This document shows, one piece after another, positions 15,945-24,941 of a DNA stretch of 33,363 nt. The stretch's first letter is position 1, and each line of letters begins with the position of its first letter. A model generated the notes under the pieces. The model searched no databases. It saw nothing but the letters and a program-made list of their open reading frames with translations, and had not been told where the DNA came from. Made by a program: the position numbers and the translations under genes. The stretch comes from DATAFF01 sp036257595 (GTDB taxonomy: Bacteria > Pseudomonadota > Alphaproteobacteria > Rhizobiales > Aestuariivirgaceae), in assembly GCA_036257595.1 (NCBI GenBank), contig DATAFF010000140.1, forward strand, positions 1 to 33,363, read 5' to 3'.

Positions 15945-16901
15945 ATGAGCATCGAGGATTTCCAACCGCTGGATTCCGGGATCGTGCCGCGCTTCGCCGG
16001 TCCGTGCAGCTTCATGCGCTTGCCTTTTGCCGAGCCGCGCGAGGTCGACATCGCGCTTATCGGCGTTCCCTTCGATGGCGGCACCACCAACCGGACGGGA
16101 GCGCGTCACGGCCCGCGCGAGATCCGCAACCAGTCGAGCCTGGTCAGGCGTGTCCATCATGTGACGGGGGTCTCGCCCTTCGATCTGCTCCGTGTCGGCG
16201 ATTGCGGCGACGCGCCGGTCAACCCGCTCAGCATCGACGACAGCCTGAGCACGATCAAAGCGCATTTCGCCGGCATTCGCCAAAGCGCCGCCGTGCCGTT
16301 GGCCGTCGGCGGCGATCACCTGATCACCCTGCCGATCCTTCGCGGCTTGGTCGCCGGCACTCCGGTCGGCCTCATTCATTTCGATGCTCATACCGATACC
16401 TATGACAGCTTCTTCGGCACCCGCTACAATCACGGCACTCCGTTTCGTCGCGCCATCGAGGAAGGGTTGCTCGATCCGAAGCGGATGGTCCAGATCGGCC
16501 TTCGCGGCGCCATTTCCCATCGCAGCAACTACGACTTCGCCAATGATGCCGGCATTCGCATCATCTTCATCGAGGAACTGGTCGAGCGCGGCATCAGGGA
16601 CGTCATGGGCGAGGCCAGGAGCATTGTCGGCAGTGAACCGACCTATGTGTCCTTCGACATCGACGTCATCGACCCCTCGATCGCCCCCGGCACCGGCACG
16701 CCTGAGATCGGCGGTCTGACCACCCGCGAGGCGCAAGCGATGATCCGGCTGCTGCGGCAGCTCAATATCATCGGCGCCGATCTCGTCGAGGTCTCGCCAC
16801 CGCTCGACCCAAGCGGCGGAACCGCCATGACCGGAGCGGTGCTGCTGTTCGAGCTGCTCTGTATATTGGCCGACTGCGTTTCCGCCCGGCGGAGGCCTTG
16901 A
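15945..16901 (+). CDS. Agmatinase/guanidinobutyrase-type ureohydrolase 2
   Basis: A 318-residue ureohydrolase with all Mn ligands: H125 in VGGDHLITLP, D147, H149 and D151 in FDAHTDTYD, and D238 and D240 in FDIDVIDPSIAPGTGTPE. The segment YNHGTPFRRAIEEGLLD (161-177) is characteristic of agmatinase and guanidino-acid hydrolases. It should release urea from a linear guanidino compound such as agmatine or 4-guanidinobutyrate; the exact substrate cannot be told. It starts at ATG after GGAGGTCGACC and ends the transporter-SDR operon. It is more classical than ureohydrolase 1 in the post-Asp loop. Confidence 0.9.
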   Translation: MSIEDFQPLDSGIVPRFAGPCSFMRLPFAEPREVDIALIGVPFDGGTTNRTGARHGPREIRNQSSLVRRVHHVTGVSPFDLLRVGDCGDAPVNPLSIDDSLSTIKAHFAGIRQSAAVPLAVGGDHLITLPILRGLVAGTPVGLIHFDAHTDTYDSFFGTRYNHGTPFRRAIEEGLLDPKRMVQIGLRGAISHRSNYDFANDAGIRIIFIEELVERGIRDVMGEARSIVGSEPTYVSFDIDVIDPSIAPGTGTPEIGGLTTREAQAMIRLLRQLNIIGADLVEVSPPLDPSGGTAMTGAVLLFELLCILADCVSARRRP

Positions 16902-17001
16902 GCATCATGCTCCAAAACCGCGGCACGCCTGGAACTACTCAGGCCCTTGTTCAGTTGGCGCCTCAGGCCGGATGAGTCTCCGTCCGACCGGGAGCAGATG
17001 C

Positions 17002-18205
17002 ATGCATCGTGATCTATGGCTCAACGCTGAGCGCGGGGCGCATGCCGCCGGCGCGAGGCGCCGCCGGACGACGCTTCTCTGCCTGTCCCACCTCCGATGG
17101 GAGTTCGTCTATCAGCGACCACAACATTTGCTAAGCCGGGCGGCAAAGACCTTCGATGTCTATTTCTTCGAAGAGCCGATCTTTGAAGCCACCGGTTCCC
17201 CGCGCGTCGTTGTCACACGTCATCCGAGCAATGTCACGGTGGTGGTTCCGGTGCTGCCTGCCGGCTGCACCCCGCGCGAATGGACAAATGCGCAGCGCCG
17301 ATTGCTTGACGACCTGCTCGCCGCCACCCGGCCGGAACGGCTCCTCGCCTGGTACTATACGCCGTTGGCGCTGACCTTCTCGCGCCACATCGCTCCCGAC
17401 CTTTGCGTTTACGACAACATGGACGAGCTTGCCGCATTCCGCGGCGCGCCACCCGAGCTGGCCGCGCTGGAGCGCGAGCTGTTCCTCAGGGCCGATATCG
17501 TCTTCACCGGCGGACAGAGCCTCCATGAGGCGAAATGCCGCCAACATCGCAACATTCATCTCTTCGCCAGCAGCATCGACGCGTCGCACTTTGCCCAAGC
17601 CCGCCTGTCGATGATCGAGCCGCCGGATCAGTCGGCGCTTGCGCGGCCGCGCCTCGGCTTCTTCGGCGTGATCGACGAGCGCATGGATCTCGATCTCGTC
17701 GCTACGCTCGCCGATCTCAGGCCGGAGTGGCAGCTGGTCATGATCGGTCCGGTGGTGAAGATCGATCCTGCGACGCTGCCTCGGCGACCCAATCTGCATT
17801 GGATGGGTCCTAAGGCCTATCATGAGCTTCCCGCCTATCTGGCGGGATGGGACATCGGCATCATGCCCTTCGCCCTCAACGAGGCCACGCGCTTCATCAG
17901 CCCGACCAAGACCCCGGAATTTCTCGCCGCTGGCGTGCCGGTGATCTCGACGCCGATCAAGGATGTGGTTCGATCCTATGGCGAGCAGGGCCTCGTCGAG
18001 ATTGCCGGCGATGCCCCAAGCATCGTTGCCAAGGTGATGACTCTGATGCGACGGCCCAAGGACTGCTGGCTTGCCCGCGTCGATGCTCATCTCGCAACCA
18101 CGTCCTGGGACAAGACCTGGGCAGGAATGAGCGAGCTTCTGCGCGCTAGTTTCCGCCCTGGCCAGGCTCGTCCGGCGATGGGCGCCACCACAGGGGAGCA
18201 TATGG

Positions 18206-18213
<8 letters not shown>
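17002..18213 (+). CDS. Glycosyltransferase (GT-B type) next to glf
   Basis: About 403 residues. The N-terminal half opens LLCLSHLRWEFVYQRPQHLLSRAA, a pattern of GT-B glycosyltransferases found beside UDP-galactopyranose mutase. The C-terminal half carries RLGFFGVIDERMDLDLVATLA, WMGPKAYHELPAYLAGWDIGIMPF and the donor-binding acidic region around SPTKTPEFLAAGVPVIST. It probably transfers a sugar, perhaps galactofuranose from UDP-Galf, to a surface glycan. I place the start at 17002 because GGGAG lies 7 bases upstream; an in-frame ATG at 16972 would add 10 residues. Its end overlaps glf by 8 bp. Confidence 0.85.
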
Positions 18214-19363
<1,150 letters not shown>

Positions 19364-19379
19364 CTCTCGCTTGCACCGC

Positions 19380-19407
19380 ATCGCTATTTTCGTCTAACTA
19401 TACCGCT
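19380..19407 (+). promoter_or_regulatory. Candidate ModE-box upstream of modA
   Basis: ATCGCTAT (19380-19387) and ATACCGCT (19400-19407) are imperfect inverted half-sites (6 of 8 positions match) with a 12-bp spacer. From memory, the E. coli ModE operator has ATCGTTAT and ATAACG-type halves at the same spacing. It lies 26 bp before the modA start codon, and a ModE-type DNA-binding protein is encoded in the same operon. Molybdate-responsive repression is the natural inference. Confidence 0.5.
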
Positions 19408-19416
19408 CCGGAGCGG
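19403..19416. promoter_or_regulatory. Perfect 14-bp palindrome in the modA leader
   Basis: CCGCTCCGGAGCGG is a perfect palindrome that overlaps the right half of the candidate ModE-box and ends 16 bp before the modA ATG, just ahead of the AAAGGA ribosome-binding site. It could extend the operator or form a leader hairpin. An A-run, not a T-run, follows it on the plus strand, so it does not look like a glf terminator. Confidence 0.45.
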
Positions 19417-19432
19417 AAAAAGGACTGATGAC

Positions 19433-20251
19433 ATGGCCATCTCGCTTGTGTGGTCGCGGCGTCTTGTCATGGCCGTCATCTTGGCAGCGGCCTTCGCTTT
19501 TGCTCCCTTTGTGCCGGTTTCGAAGGCTGGGGACGGCGATATTGTGGTGTTTGCCGCTGCCTCGCTGAAGAACGCGCTCGATGAGGTCGCGAGCGCGTGG
19601 AGCGCAAAATCGGGCGGCAAAAAGGTGGCTATCTCCTACGCCGCCTCCTCGGCGCTCGCCAGGCAGATCGAGAGCGGCGCCCCGGCCGACATTTTTGCTT
19701 CCGCCGATCTCGACTGGATGGACTACCTGGCCAGGAAGGGCCTGATCCAGCCGGACACGCGCGTCGATCTTCTCGGCAACCGGCTCGTGCTCGTTGCCCC
19801 GAGGGATTCGACCGCCATGGTCGAGATGGGGCCGAAGCTCGATCTCGCGGCGGCGCTCGGTGATGGTCGCCTGGCAGTGGCCAATGTCGACTCGGTGCCG
19901 GCCGGAAAATATGGCAAGTCGGCGCTGCAGAGGCTCGGCGCCTGGGATGCCGTCAAGGACAAGCTCGCCCAGGCCGAGAATGTGCGGGCGGCGCTGCAGC
20001 TCGTCGCGCGCGGCGAGGCGCCGCTTGGCATCGTCTATCTGACGGATGTGGCATCGGACTCCAGGCTGAAGGTGCTCGCGACCTTCCCGGAGGACAGCCA
20101 CCCGCCAATCATCTATCCGATCGCCATCATCAACGGCTCATCCGACCCCGCTGCCAAATCGTTCTTCGAGTTCATGCGCAGCGGCGACGCCAAGGGCGCC
20201 TTCGACAAGCAGGGCTTCACCGTCCTCAACAAGTCGCTCCCGGGATCCTGA
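19433..20251 (+). CDS. modA: Molybdate ABC transporter substrate-binding protein
   Basis: A 272-residue periplasmic protein with a signal peptide (cleavage near residue 32). The mature part has ModA hallmarks: VVFAAASLKNALDEVASAW, SYAASSALARQIESGAPADIF followed by ASADLDWMDYL, SVPAGKYGKSALQ and LGIVYLTDVASD. These supply the Ser, Ala and Tyr groups that bind tetrahedral molybdate or tungstate. ATG follows AAAGGA. First gene of a four-gene operon, modA-modB-modC-regulator, behind a ModE-box-like site. Confidence 0.95.
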   Translation: MAISLVWSRRLVMAVILAAAFAFAPFVPVSKAGDGDIVVFAAASLKNALDEVASAWSAKSGGKKVAISYAASSALARQIESGAPADIFASADLDWMDYLARKGLIQPDTRVDLLGNRLVLVAPRDSTAMVEMGPKLDLAAALGDGRLAVANVDSVPAGKYGKSALQRLGAWDAVKDKLAQAENVRAALQLVARGEAPLGIVYLTDVASDSRLKVLATFPEDSHPPIIYPIAIINGSSDPAAKSFFEFMRSGDAKGAFDKQGFTVLNKSLPGS

Positions 20252-20262
20252 TCGGTGCTGCG

Positions 20263-20961
20263 GTGCAGGCGGATTGGCTGACCAGCGAGGAATGGACGGC
20301 GGTCCGTCTGAGCCTGCTGGTCGCCTCGACGGCCGTGATTGCGAGCCTGCCATTTGGAATGCTGCTCGCCTATCTCCTGGCCAGGGGACGTTTCTACGGC
20401 AAGACCCTGCTCGACACCGTCGTCCATCTGCCGCTGATCCTGCCGCCGGTGGTGACCGGTTATCTGCTGCTGCTGAGTTTCGGTAGAAAGGCGCCGATCG
20501 GCGCCTTCCTCGCCGACAATTTCGGCATCGTCTTCTCCTTCCGCTGGACCGGCGCAGCGCTCGCCTGCGCAGTGATGGGCTTTCCCTTCATGGTGCGCGC
20601 CATCCGCCTGTCGATCGAGGCCGTCGACCGCAAGCTCGAAGCGGCCGCCTTGACGCTTGGCGCGAGCCCGCCCTTCGTCTTCATCGCTGTCACCTTGCCG
20701 CTGATCCTGCCTGGGATCATCGCCGGCATGGTCCTTTCCTTCGCCAAATCGATGGGCGAGTTCGGCGCCACCATAACCTTCGTATCGAACATCCCGGGCG
20801 AGACCCAGACGCTGCCCTCCGCCATCTACACCTTCACCCAGGTGCCGGGCGGCGACGCCGGCGCCATGCGCCTCACCCTGATATCGATCGCGATCTCCAT
20901 GGCAGCGTTGATCGGCTCGGAGATGCTGGCGCGTTTCGTTGGCCGCCATGTCTCGTCCTGA
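20263..20961 (+). CDS. modB: Molybdate ABC transporter permease
   Basis: A 232-residue inner-membrane permease with about five to six hydrophobic helices. The ModB pattern is clear: LLDTVVHLPLILPPVVTGYLLLL, then FRWTGAALACAVMGFPFMVRAIRLSIEAVD and the EAA loop LEAAALTLGASPPFVFIAVTLPLILPGI, ending FAKSMGEFGATITFVSNIPGETQTLPSAIY. It starts with GTG 11 bp after modA, and its end overlaps modC, giving tight coupling. Confidence 0.95.
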   Translation: MQADWLTSEEWTAVRLSLLVASTAVIASLPFGMLLAYLLARGRFYGKTLLDTVVHLPLILPPVVTGYLLLLSFGRKAPIGAFLADNFGIVFSFRWTGAALACAVMGFPFMVRAIRLSIEAVDRKLEAAALTLGASPPFVFIAVTLPLILPGIIAGMVLSFAKSMGEFGATITFVSNIPGETQTLPSAIYTFTQVPGGDAGAMRLTLISIAISMAALIGSEMLARFVGRHVSS

Positions 20962-21622
20962 CCGTCTCGAGGTCGCGCTCTATCATCGCCTAGGCGATTT
21001 CACCATCGACATTGCCTTTCGCACCGACAGCGGCGCCACCGCGCTGTTCGGTCCTTCGGGCTCCGGCAAGACGACGGTGCTCCATGCCATTGCCGGCCTC
21101 CTGCGGCCGGAGCGCGGCCGGATCGTCTTCGACGGCCGCGTCATGCTGGACACCGCCTCGAGCGTCTTCGTGCAGCCCTACCGGCGTGAGGTGGGCTATG
21201 TGTTCCAGGACGCCCGTCTCTTCCCCCATCTGACGGTTCGTCAGAACCTCCTCTTCGGCCGATTCTTCGCCCATCGCCAGCGACGCCGAAATGGTGGGAT
21301 GACTCTCGAAAATGTGGTCGGTCTGCTCGGCATCGATCACATTCTGAGCCGCCGGCCGGTCAACCTGTCGGGCGGCGAGAGGCAGCGCGTCGCCATCGGT
21401 CGGGCGCTTCTCGCCGAGCCCTGCATGCTGCTGATGGACGAGCCTCTGGCCGCGCTCGACGCAGCCCGCAAAGCCGAGATATTGCCGGTGCTCGAGCGGC
21501 TGCGGGACGTGTCGCGCGTGCCGATCCTCTATGTGTCGCATGATGTCTCGGAAGTTTCGAGGATCGCCAACAATGTCATCGTGATGGAGAATGGCCGAGC
21601 AGGTGAGCGATGGCAAAGCTGA
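20948..21622 (+). CDS. modC: Molybdate ABC transporter ATPase, short form without TOBE domain
   Basis: A 224-residue ATPase with Walker A GPSGSGKT, Q-loop VFQDARLFPH, signature NLSGGERQRV, Walker B MLLMDEPLAALD and switch His in VSHD, energising the ModAB importer. E. coli-type ModC is roughly 350 residues with a C-terminal TOBE/Mop molybdate-binding domain. This protein stops just after the nucleotide-binding domain (VIVMENGRAGERWQS), and the next gene begins 13 bp before its stop, so no TOBE domain is encoded. Transporter inhibition by internal molybdate through ModC is therefore unlikely. I prefer the ATG at 20948; a TTG at 20939 is in frame. Confidence 0.92.
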   Translation: MSRPDRLEVALYHRLGDFTIDIAFRTDSGATALFGPSGSGKTTVLHAIAGLLRPERGRIVFDGRVMLDTASSVFVQPYRREVGYVFQDARLFPHLTVRQNLLFGRFFAHRQRRRNGGMTLENVVGLLGIDHILSRRPVNLSGGERQRVAIGRALLAEPCMLLMDEPLAALDAARKAEILPVLERLRDVSRVPILYVSHDVSEVSRIANNVIVMENGRAGERWQS

Positions 21623-21948
21623 GCATCCGCATTGATCTCGAACACAATGCCAGGCTTGGCCCGGGCAAGGTGCTGGTCCTCGAACGCATCGCCGAGCATG
21701 GATCGATTGCCGCTGCCGGACGGTCGTTATCCATGTCCTATCGCCGCGTGTGGGAGTTGGTGTCCGAGACCAACGCTGCCTTTCGCGAGCCGCTCGTGAC
21801 CTCGCGCCTGGGCGGCCAGAATGGTGGCGGCGCGACGCTCACGCCGCTCGGCAAAGCCATCGTCCAGGAATATCGTCTGATGGAGCGCAAGGCGCAGAAG
21901 GCCGTCGCGCGCCAGCTCCGCCTGTTCGACAACGCCAGCAGGCAGTAG
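21610..21948 (+). CDS. ModE N-terminal-type winged-helix regulator lacking molybdate-binding domain
   Basis: A 112-residue DNA-binding protein matching the ModE N-terminal (LysR-like HTH) domain: LGPGKVLVLERIAEHGSIAAAGRSLSMSYRRVWELVSETN, then SRLGGQNGGGATLTPLGKAIVQEY. Full ModE carries C-terminal Mop/TOBE domains that sense molybdate; these are absent, so sensing must occur otherwise or not at all. It is the last gene of the mod operon, overlapping modC by 13 bp. Its final codons and stop (AGG CAG TAG) lie in the GGCAGTA repeat that separates it from the convergent MoeA-fusion gene. It is the best candidate to bind the site upstream of modA. Confidence 0.88.
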   Translation: MAKLSIRIDLEHNARLGPGKVLVLERIAEHGSIAAAGRSLSMSYRRVWELVSETNAAFREPLVTSRLGGQNGGGATLTPLGKAIVQEYRLMERKAQKAVARQLRLFDNASRQ

Positions 21949-22007
21949 GCAGTAGGCAATAGGCAGTAGGCAAGAGCGCTGATCACTGCCTAATGCCTAC
22001 TGCCTCC
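21941..22007. repeat. GGCAGTA heptamer inverted repeat, copy 2
   Basis: The left side has five tandem heptamers: GGCAGTA, GGCAGTA, GGCAATA, GGCAGTA and GGCAAGA (21941-21975). The right side has inverted heptamers TGCCTAA, TGCCTAC and TGCCTCC (21987-22007). Positions 21947-21967 pair with 21985-22005 with one mismatch, around a 17-nt loop. The stop codons of both convergent genes lie in the arms; each gene ends AGG CAG TAG (Arg-Gln-stop). The hairpin may act as a two-way terminator although it has no T-run. It resembles the 7677-7774 element. Confidence 0.85.
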
Positions 22008-23934
22008 GGAACCCCATCGCCTCCAGCCGCGGCTCAGCCTTGCTCAGCATCGCTTCGAAGGTCGCAAGCGCTTGCGCATTGCGCGGACCCTTGCGCACCG
22101 CGAAGTCGTAATGCTCCTCCGCCAGCGGAGTGAACGACAGCTGAAGCTCATCCGCCACCTGCTTGATCGCGACACCCCAATCGGCACGGCGCTGCGCCAC
22201 GCTCGCCGCCACCGCATTGTGCGATCGTGGCTGGTTCCAATAGCCGGGCGGGCGCGCCCCGTCGAGCAGCCGGTCGATCAGCACCCGCGTGCCTGCGCCC
22301 TGATTGCGGTTGACCATGATGCAGTCGGGGTCGGCAAGCGCCGCGGCGACGGCTTGTTCCGGCGTTTTACCCTCGAAGCGTTTGTCGCCCGGCCTGAACA
22401 TCAGGCCTTGCATGCGTCGCCAACCCTCGATGAGCCGCATGTCCTCCGACAGGAAGGAAAGGTTATAGACGTTGGTCTCCGGCTCGAGCAGATGGATTGG
22501 CGCGATATCGCATTCGCCGCGCTTCAGCGCCGCAAGCCCGCCAAGGCTGCCGAGCGCCAGGATGCGAACGCTCATCCCCTGCTCGATCAGCATGCTGACG
22601 ACCGCATCGAGCCCGACGCAGTGGCTTCCCATGATGACGAGCTCCGGGAACCGCAGCCGGTTCGTCAGCAACCTGACTGTCACCGTGCTTCCCGCCGCCA
22701 GCGAATCGGACATCGGGCCGATCGCAAAGAACCCGTCCGCCTGCGAGAAGGCGGTGACGGCGCCCGAGCCCTTGCCGACCGGATGAGCGACGATCCCTTG
22801 CGGCCCTTGCGACAGGCCGACCATCACGAACTCGGCGCGTCCGAGCTCGGAGGCGACCCGCACCGGCACGAGCGCCTCGACATCGCTTTCCTGGCGCGCC
22901 GGCAGACCGGCCATGATGCGCAGGATCGGCGCGACAATGTCGTGGAAGGTGAACATGGCCGATGTCGGGAAGCCCGGCAGCACCACCACCGGCTTGCCGT
23001 CGCACACGGCTAGGCACAATGGCTTGCCGGGCTTGAGCGCCACGCCATGCACGATGATGCCGGGCTTGCCCAGCTGAGCGACGATCCGATAGGTGAGGTC
23101 GCCCGCCCCCTTCGACGTTCCGCCCGACAGGATCACCGCGTCCGACGCGTCGAATGCCGCGCGCACCGCTTGCGCCAGTTGCACCGCATCGTCGGACAGC
23201 GCCGGTTGGCGCAGCGCCATGCAGTTGTTCTCCTCGAGCGCCGCAGCGATGATCGGCCCGTTCGAATCATAGATCCCGGCCGGCGCCAGCGGCGCACCTG
23301 GCTCGACAAGCTCACTGCCCGTCGACAGAACGGCGACCCGCGGCTTGCGCCATACTTTTGCGCTCGCCTTTCCGACCGCCGCCAGCATCCCGATCTCGAG
23401 CGCTCCGATGACAGCGCCCTTGTGCAGCAGGATCTGGCCGCGCGCAATGTCGGACCCGGCAAAGGCAATGTTCTGCCCCGGGCTGACAGCGCGATCGACG
23501 GCGATCGCATTGCTCTCGACCGGATTGGTGTGCTCGATCATCACCACGGCATCGGCGCCGCGCGGCACCGGTCCGCCGGTCGCGACATAGGTGGCGGTTT
23601 GCGGCTTCACGGTGATCTCGGGTACCGTCCCGCAAGCGATCGTCTCGGGATTGAGCGTGAGCCTTGTCGGTGCGCTTTGCGAGGCTTGCTGCAGATCATC
23701 GGAGCGCACCGCGAAGCCGTCGACCACCGACCTGTCGAACGGCGGCGTATCGACCGGGGCCATCACATCGGCGGCGAGGACCCGCCCGAGCAGGTCCTTG
23801 AGCATCACCTCTTCCGCACCGAGCGGCTTCGGTTTGAGCGCCCGCCGGAAGGCCGCAATCGCCTCCTCGCGCGACAGCACGCGCAGGAACTGTTCCTGCT
23901 CGGGTGATGATGATGGACGATTGTCGGCGGTCAC
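21997..23934 (-). CDS. MoeA-type molybdopterin molybdotransferase fused to a PBP-like domain
   Basis: A 645-residue fusion. Residues about 20-420 are MoeA-like: PFDRSVVDGFAVRSDD, TGGPVPRGADAVVMIEHT, GSDIARGQ, VAVLSTGSELVEPG, YDSNGPIIAAAL, SGGTSKGAGDLTYRIV and VVVLPGFPTSAMFTFHDIV, the sites that bind molybdopterin and molybdate. Residues about 430-640 are a periplasmic-binding-protein-like domain (MGSHCVGLDAVVSMLIEQG, ALKRGECDIAPIHLLEPET, NRNQGAGTRVLIDRLLDG, HYDFAVRKG) with no signal peptide, so it is cytoplasmic and may bind molybdate or a ligand as a sensor. MoeA inserts Mo into molybdopterin. It overlaps the upstream MoeA-like gene by 4 bp. Confidence 0.9.
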   Translation of the reverse strand: MTADNRPSSSPEQEQFLRVLSREEAIAAFRRALKPKPLGAEEVMLKDLLGRVLAADVMAPVDTPPFDRSVVDGFAVRSDDLQQASQSAPTRLTLNPETIACGTVPEITVKPQTATYVATGGPVPRGADAVVMIEHTNPVESNAIAVDRAVSPGQNIAFAGSDIARGQILLHKGAVIGALEIGMLAAVGKASAKVWRKPRVAVLSTGSELVEPGAPLAPAGIYDSNGPIIAAALEENNCMALRQPALSDDAVQLAQAVRAAFDASDAVILSGGTSKGAGDLTYRIVAQLGKPGIIVHGVALKPGKPLCLAVCDGKPVVVLPGFPTSAMFTFHDIVAPILRIMAGLPARQESDVEALVPVRVASELGRAEFVMVGLSQGPQGIVAHPVGKGSGAVTAFSQADGFFAIGPMSDSLAAGSTVTVRLLTNRLRFPELVIMGSHCVGLDAVVSMLIEQGMSVRILALGSLGGLAALKRGECDIAPIHLLEPETNVYNLSFLSEDMRLIEGWRRMQGLMFRPGDKRFEGKTPEQAVAAALADPDCIMVNRNQGAGTRVLIDRLLDGARPPGYWNQPRSHNAVAASVAQRRADWGVAIKQVADELQLSFTPLAEEHYDFAVRKGPRNAQALATFEAMLSKAEPRLEAMGFRRQ

Positions 23935-24941
23935 GGCGTCTCCTGCTCCTCGAGCATGGCGTTGAACGGCGTTGCGGCAATCGCCTGGCCGGCCGCTACG
24001 CCCTCGCTTTCAGGCGGGATGAGCGCAAAGCTATCGGCCATGGCTAGAGCCGCCAGCGTGATCTCGCCGACAACGAGCGGGGTGTAGCCGCGCGGCCTCG
24101 ATTGCAGCAGCACGCAATCGCTGGTTCCGATCGTCGACACGATCTTTTGCTGGAGCGGTCGCCTCTCGAGTCGGATCTGACGATGCAAAGTGAGCGCGAT
24201 CGCCGGCAGTGCCAGCGCGACGAAGCCGGCGATCATCCCGTCGAAGCGTTCGGGCAGGGTGACCCTGACGCCGCCGCCGTCGCGCGGCGCAATGGCCGCG
24301 GTGTCACCGGGCCGAAGAGCAAGTCGGGGATCCCCCGAGCCGGTCCAGGCGATGACGATGTCGGCGGCAGAGTCGCTGACCGTCATGCAGCCAAGCGCTG
24401 CCAACGTTGCGCCGAGCCAGCGTGAGGCAAGCGGTGGTCCGGCCGCGATGGCAATGCGCGGCGCCATGATCGGCACCGTCTCAACTCCGGCAGCCTGCAG
24501 GATCAGCTGCAGCGATGGCGTCACCATCGCGCCGCGACGGGCGATGATCGTTCCCGCCGCAAGATCATGGCCGGCACGCCGCACCCCTTCGCCCGGCGCC
24601 ACCACCTGGCTGACCTCGAAGCTCGGACCGGTCGGGCTCACGGCATCGCTCGGCAGCACCGCATCGCAACCGTCGGGCAGATCATCGCCGATCGCCACCG
24701 CGACCGGCGGTGACCCGAGCAGCACCGGCGACTCCGGCACCGCGCCGACCGTCGCCAGCGATGCCACGGCGAAGCCCTGGCGCAGCGCCACTGAACGCTC
24801 CGGCCATGCGCCTGGGGCTGTGACAGTCTCCGCCACCACCTTGCCCAGAGCCTCCGTGACCGTCATCGCAACCGGCTGCGGCGCGGCGAGCGATGCCAGG
24901 ACATCGCCAAGCGCCTCGCCGACCGGCGTGAGCGCGCTCAT
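23931..24941 (-). CDS. Degenerate MoeA-like protein
   Basis: A 336-residue protein alignable by eye to MoeA but with key sites altered. The usual NSAMDGYA segment reads ERSVALRQGFAVAS, losing the conserved Asp. GHDLAAGTIIARRG is kept. The SGG-S-G molybdopterin motif is replaced by WTGSGDPRLALRPGDT, and the LPGNP-type motif by LPERFDGMIAGF. The C-terminal domain (IGTSDCVLLQSRPRGYTPLVVGEI, FALIPPESEGVAAGQ) remains MoeA-like. It is probably not a full molybdotransferase; it may be a partner, scaffold or carrier for the fused MoeA made next. ATGA overlaps link it to genes on both sides. Confidence 0.75.
   Translation of the reverse strand: MSALTPVGEALGDVLASLAAPQPVAMTVTEALGKVVAETVTAPGAWPERSVALRQGFAVASLATVGAVPESPVLLGSPPVAVAIGDDLPDGCDAVLPSDAVSPTGPSFEVSQVVAPGEGVRRAGHDLAAGTIIARRGAMVTPSLQLILQAAGVETVPIMAPRIAIAAGPPLASRWLGATLAALGCMTVSDSAADIVIAWTGSGDPRLALRPGDTAAIAPRDGGGVRVTLPERFDGMIAGFVALALPAIALTLHRQIRLERRPLQQKIVSTIGTSDCVLLQSRPRGYTPLVVGEITLAALAMADSFALIPPESEGVAAGQAIAATPFNAMLEEQETP

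Noticed and set aside
19403..19421. Intrinsic terminator for glf
   Set aside because: The palindrome is followed by A residues on the plus strand, not T residues, and lies in the modA leader.
21600..21948. Frameshifted modC whose TOBE domain continues in another frame
   Set aside because: The downstream sequence encodes the ModE-type winged-helix protein with its own start; no TOBE-like sequence is visible in the other plus-strand frame reading I examined.
21941..22007. CRISPR-like array from the short tandem repeats
   Set aside because: Units are 7 bp and directly adjacent without spacers, the array is inverted in its second half, and no cas genes are present.
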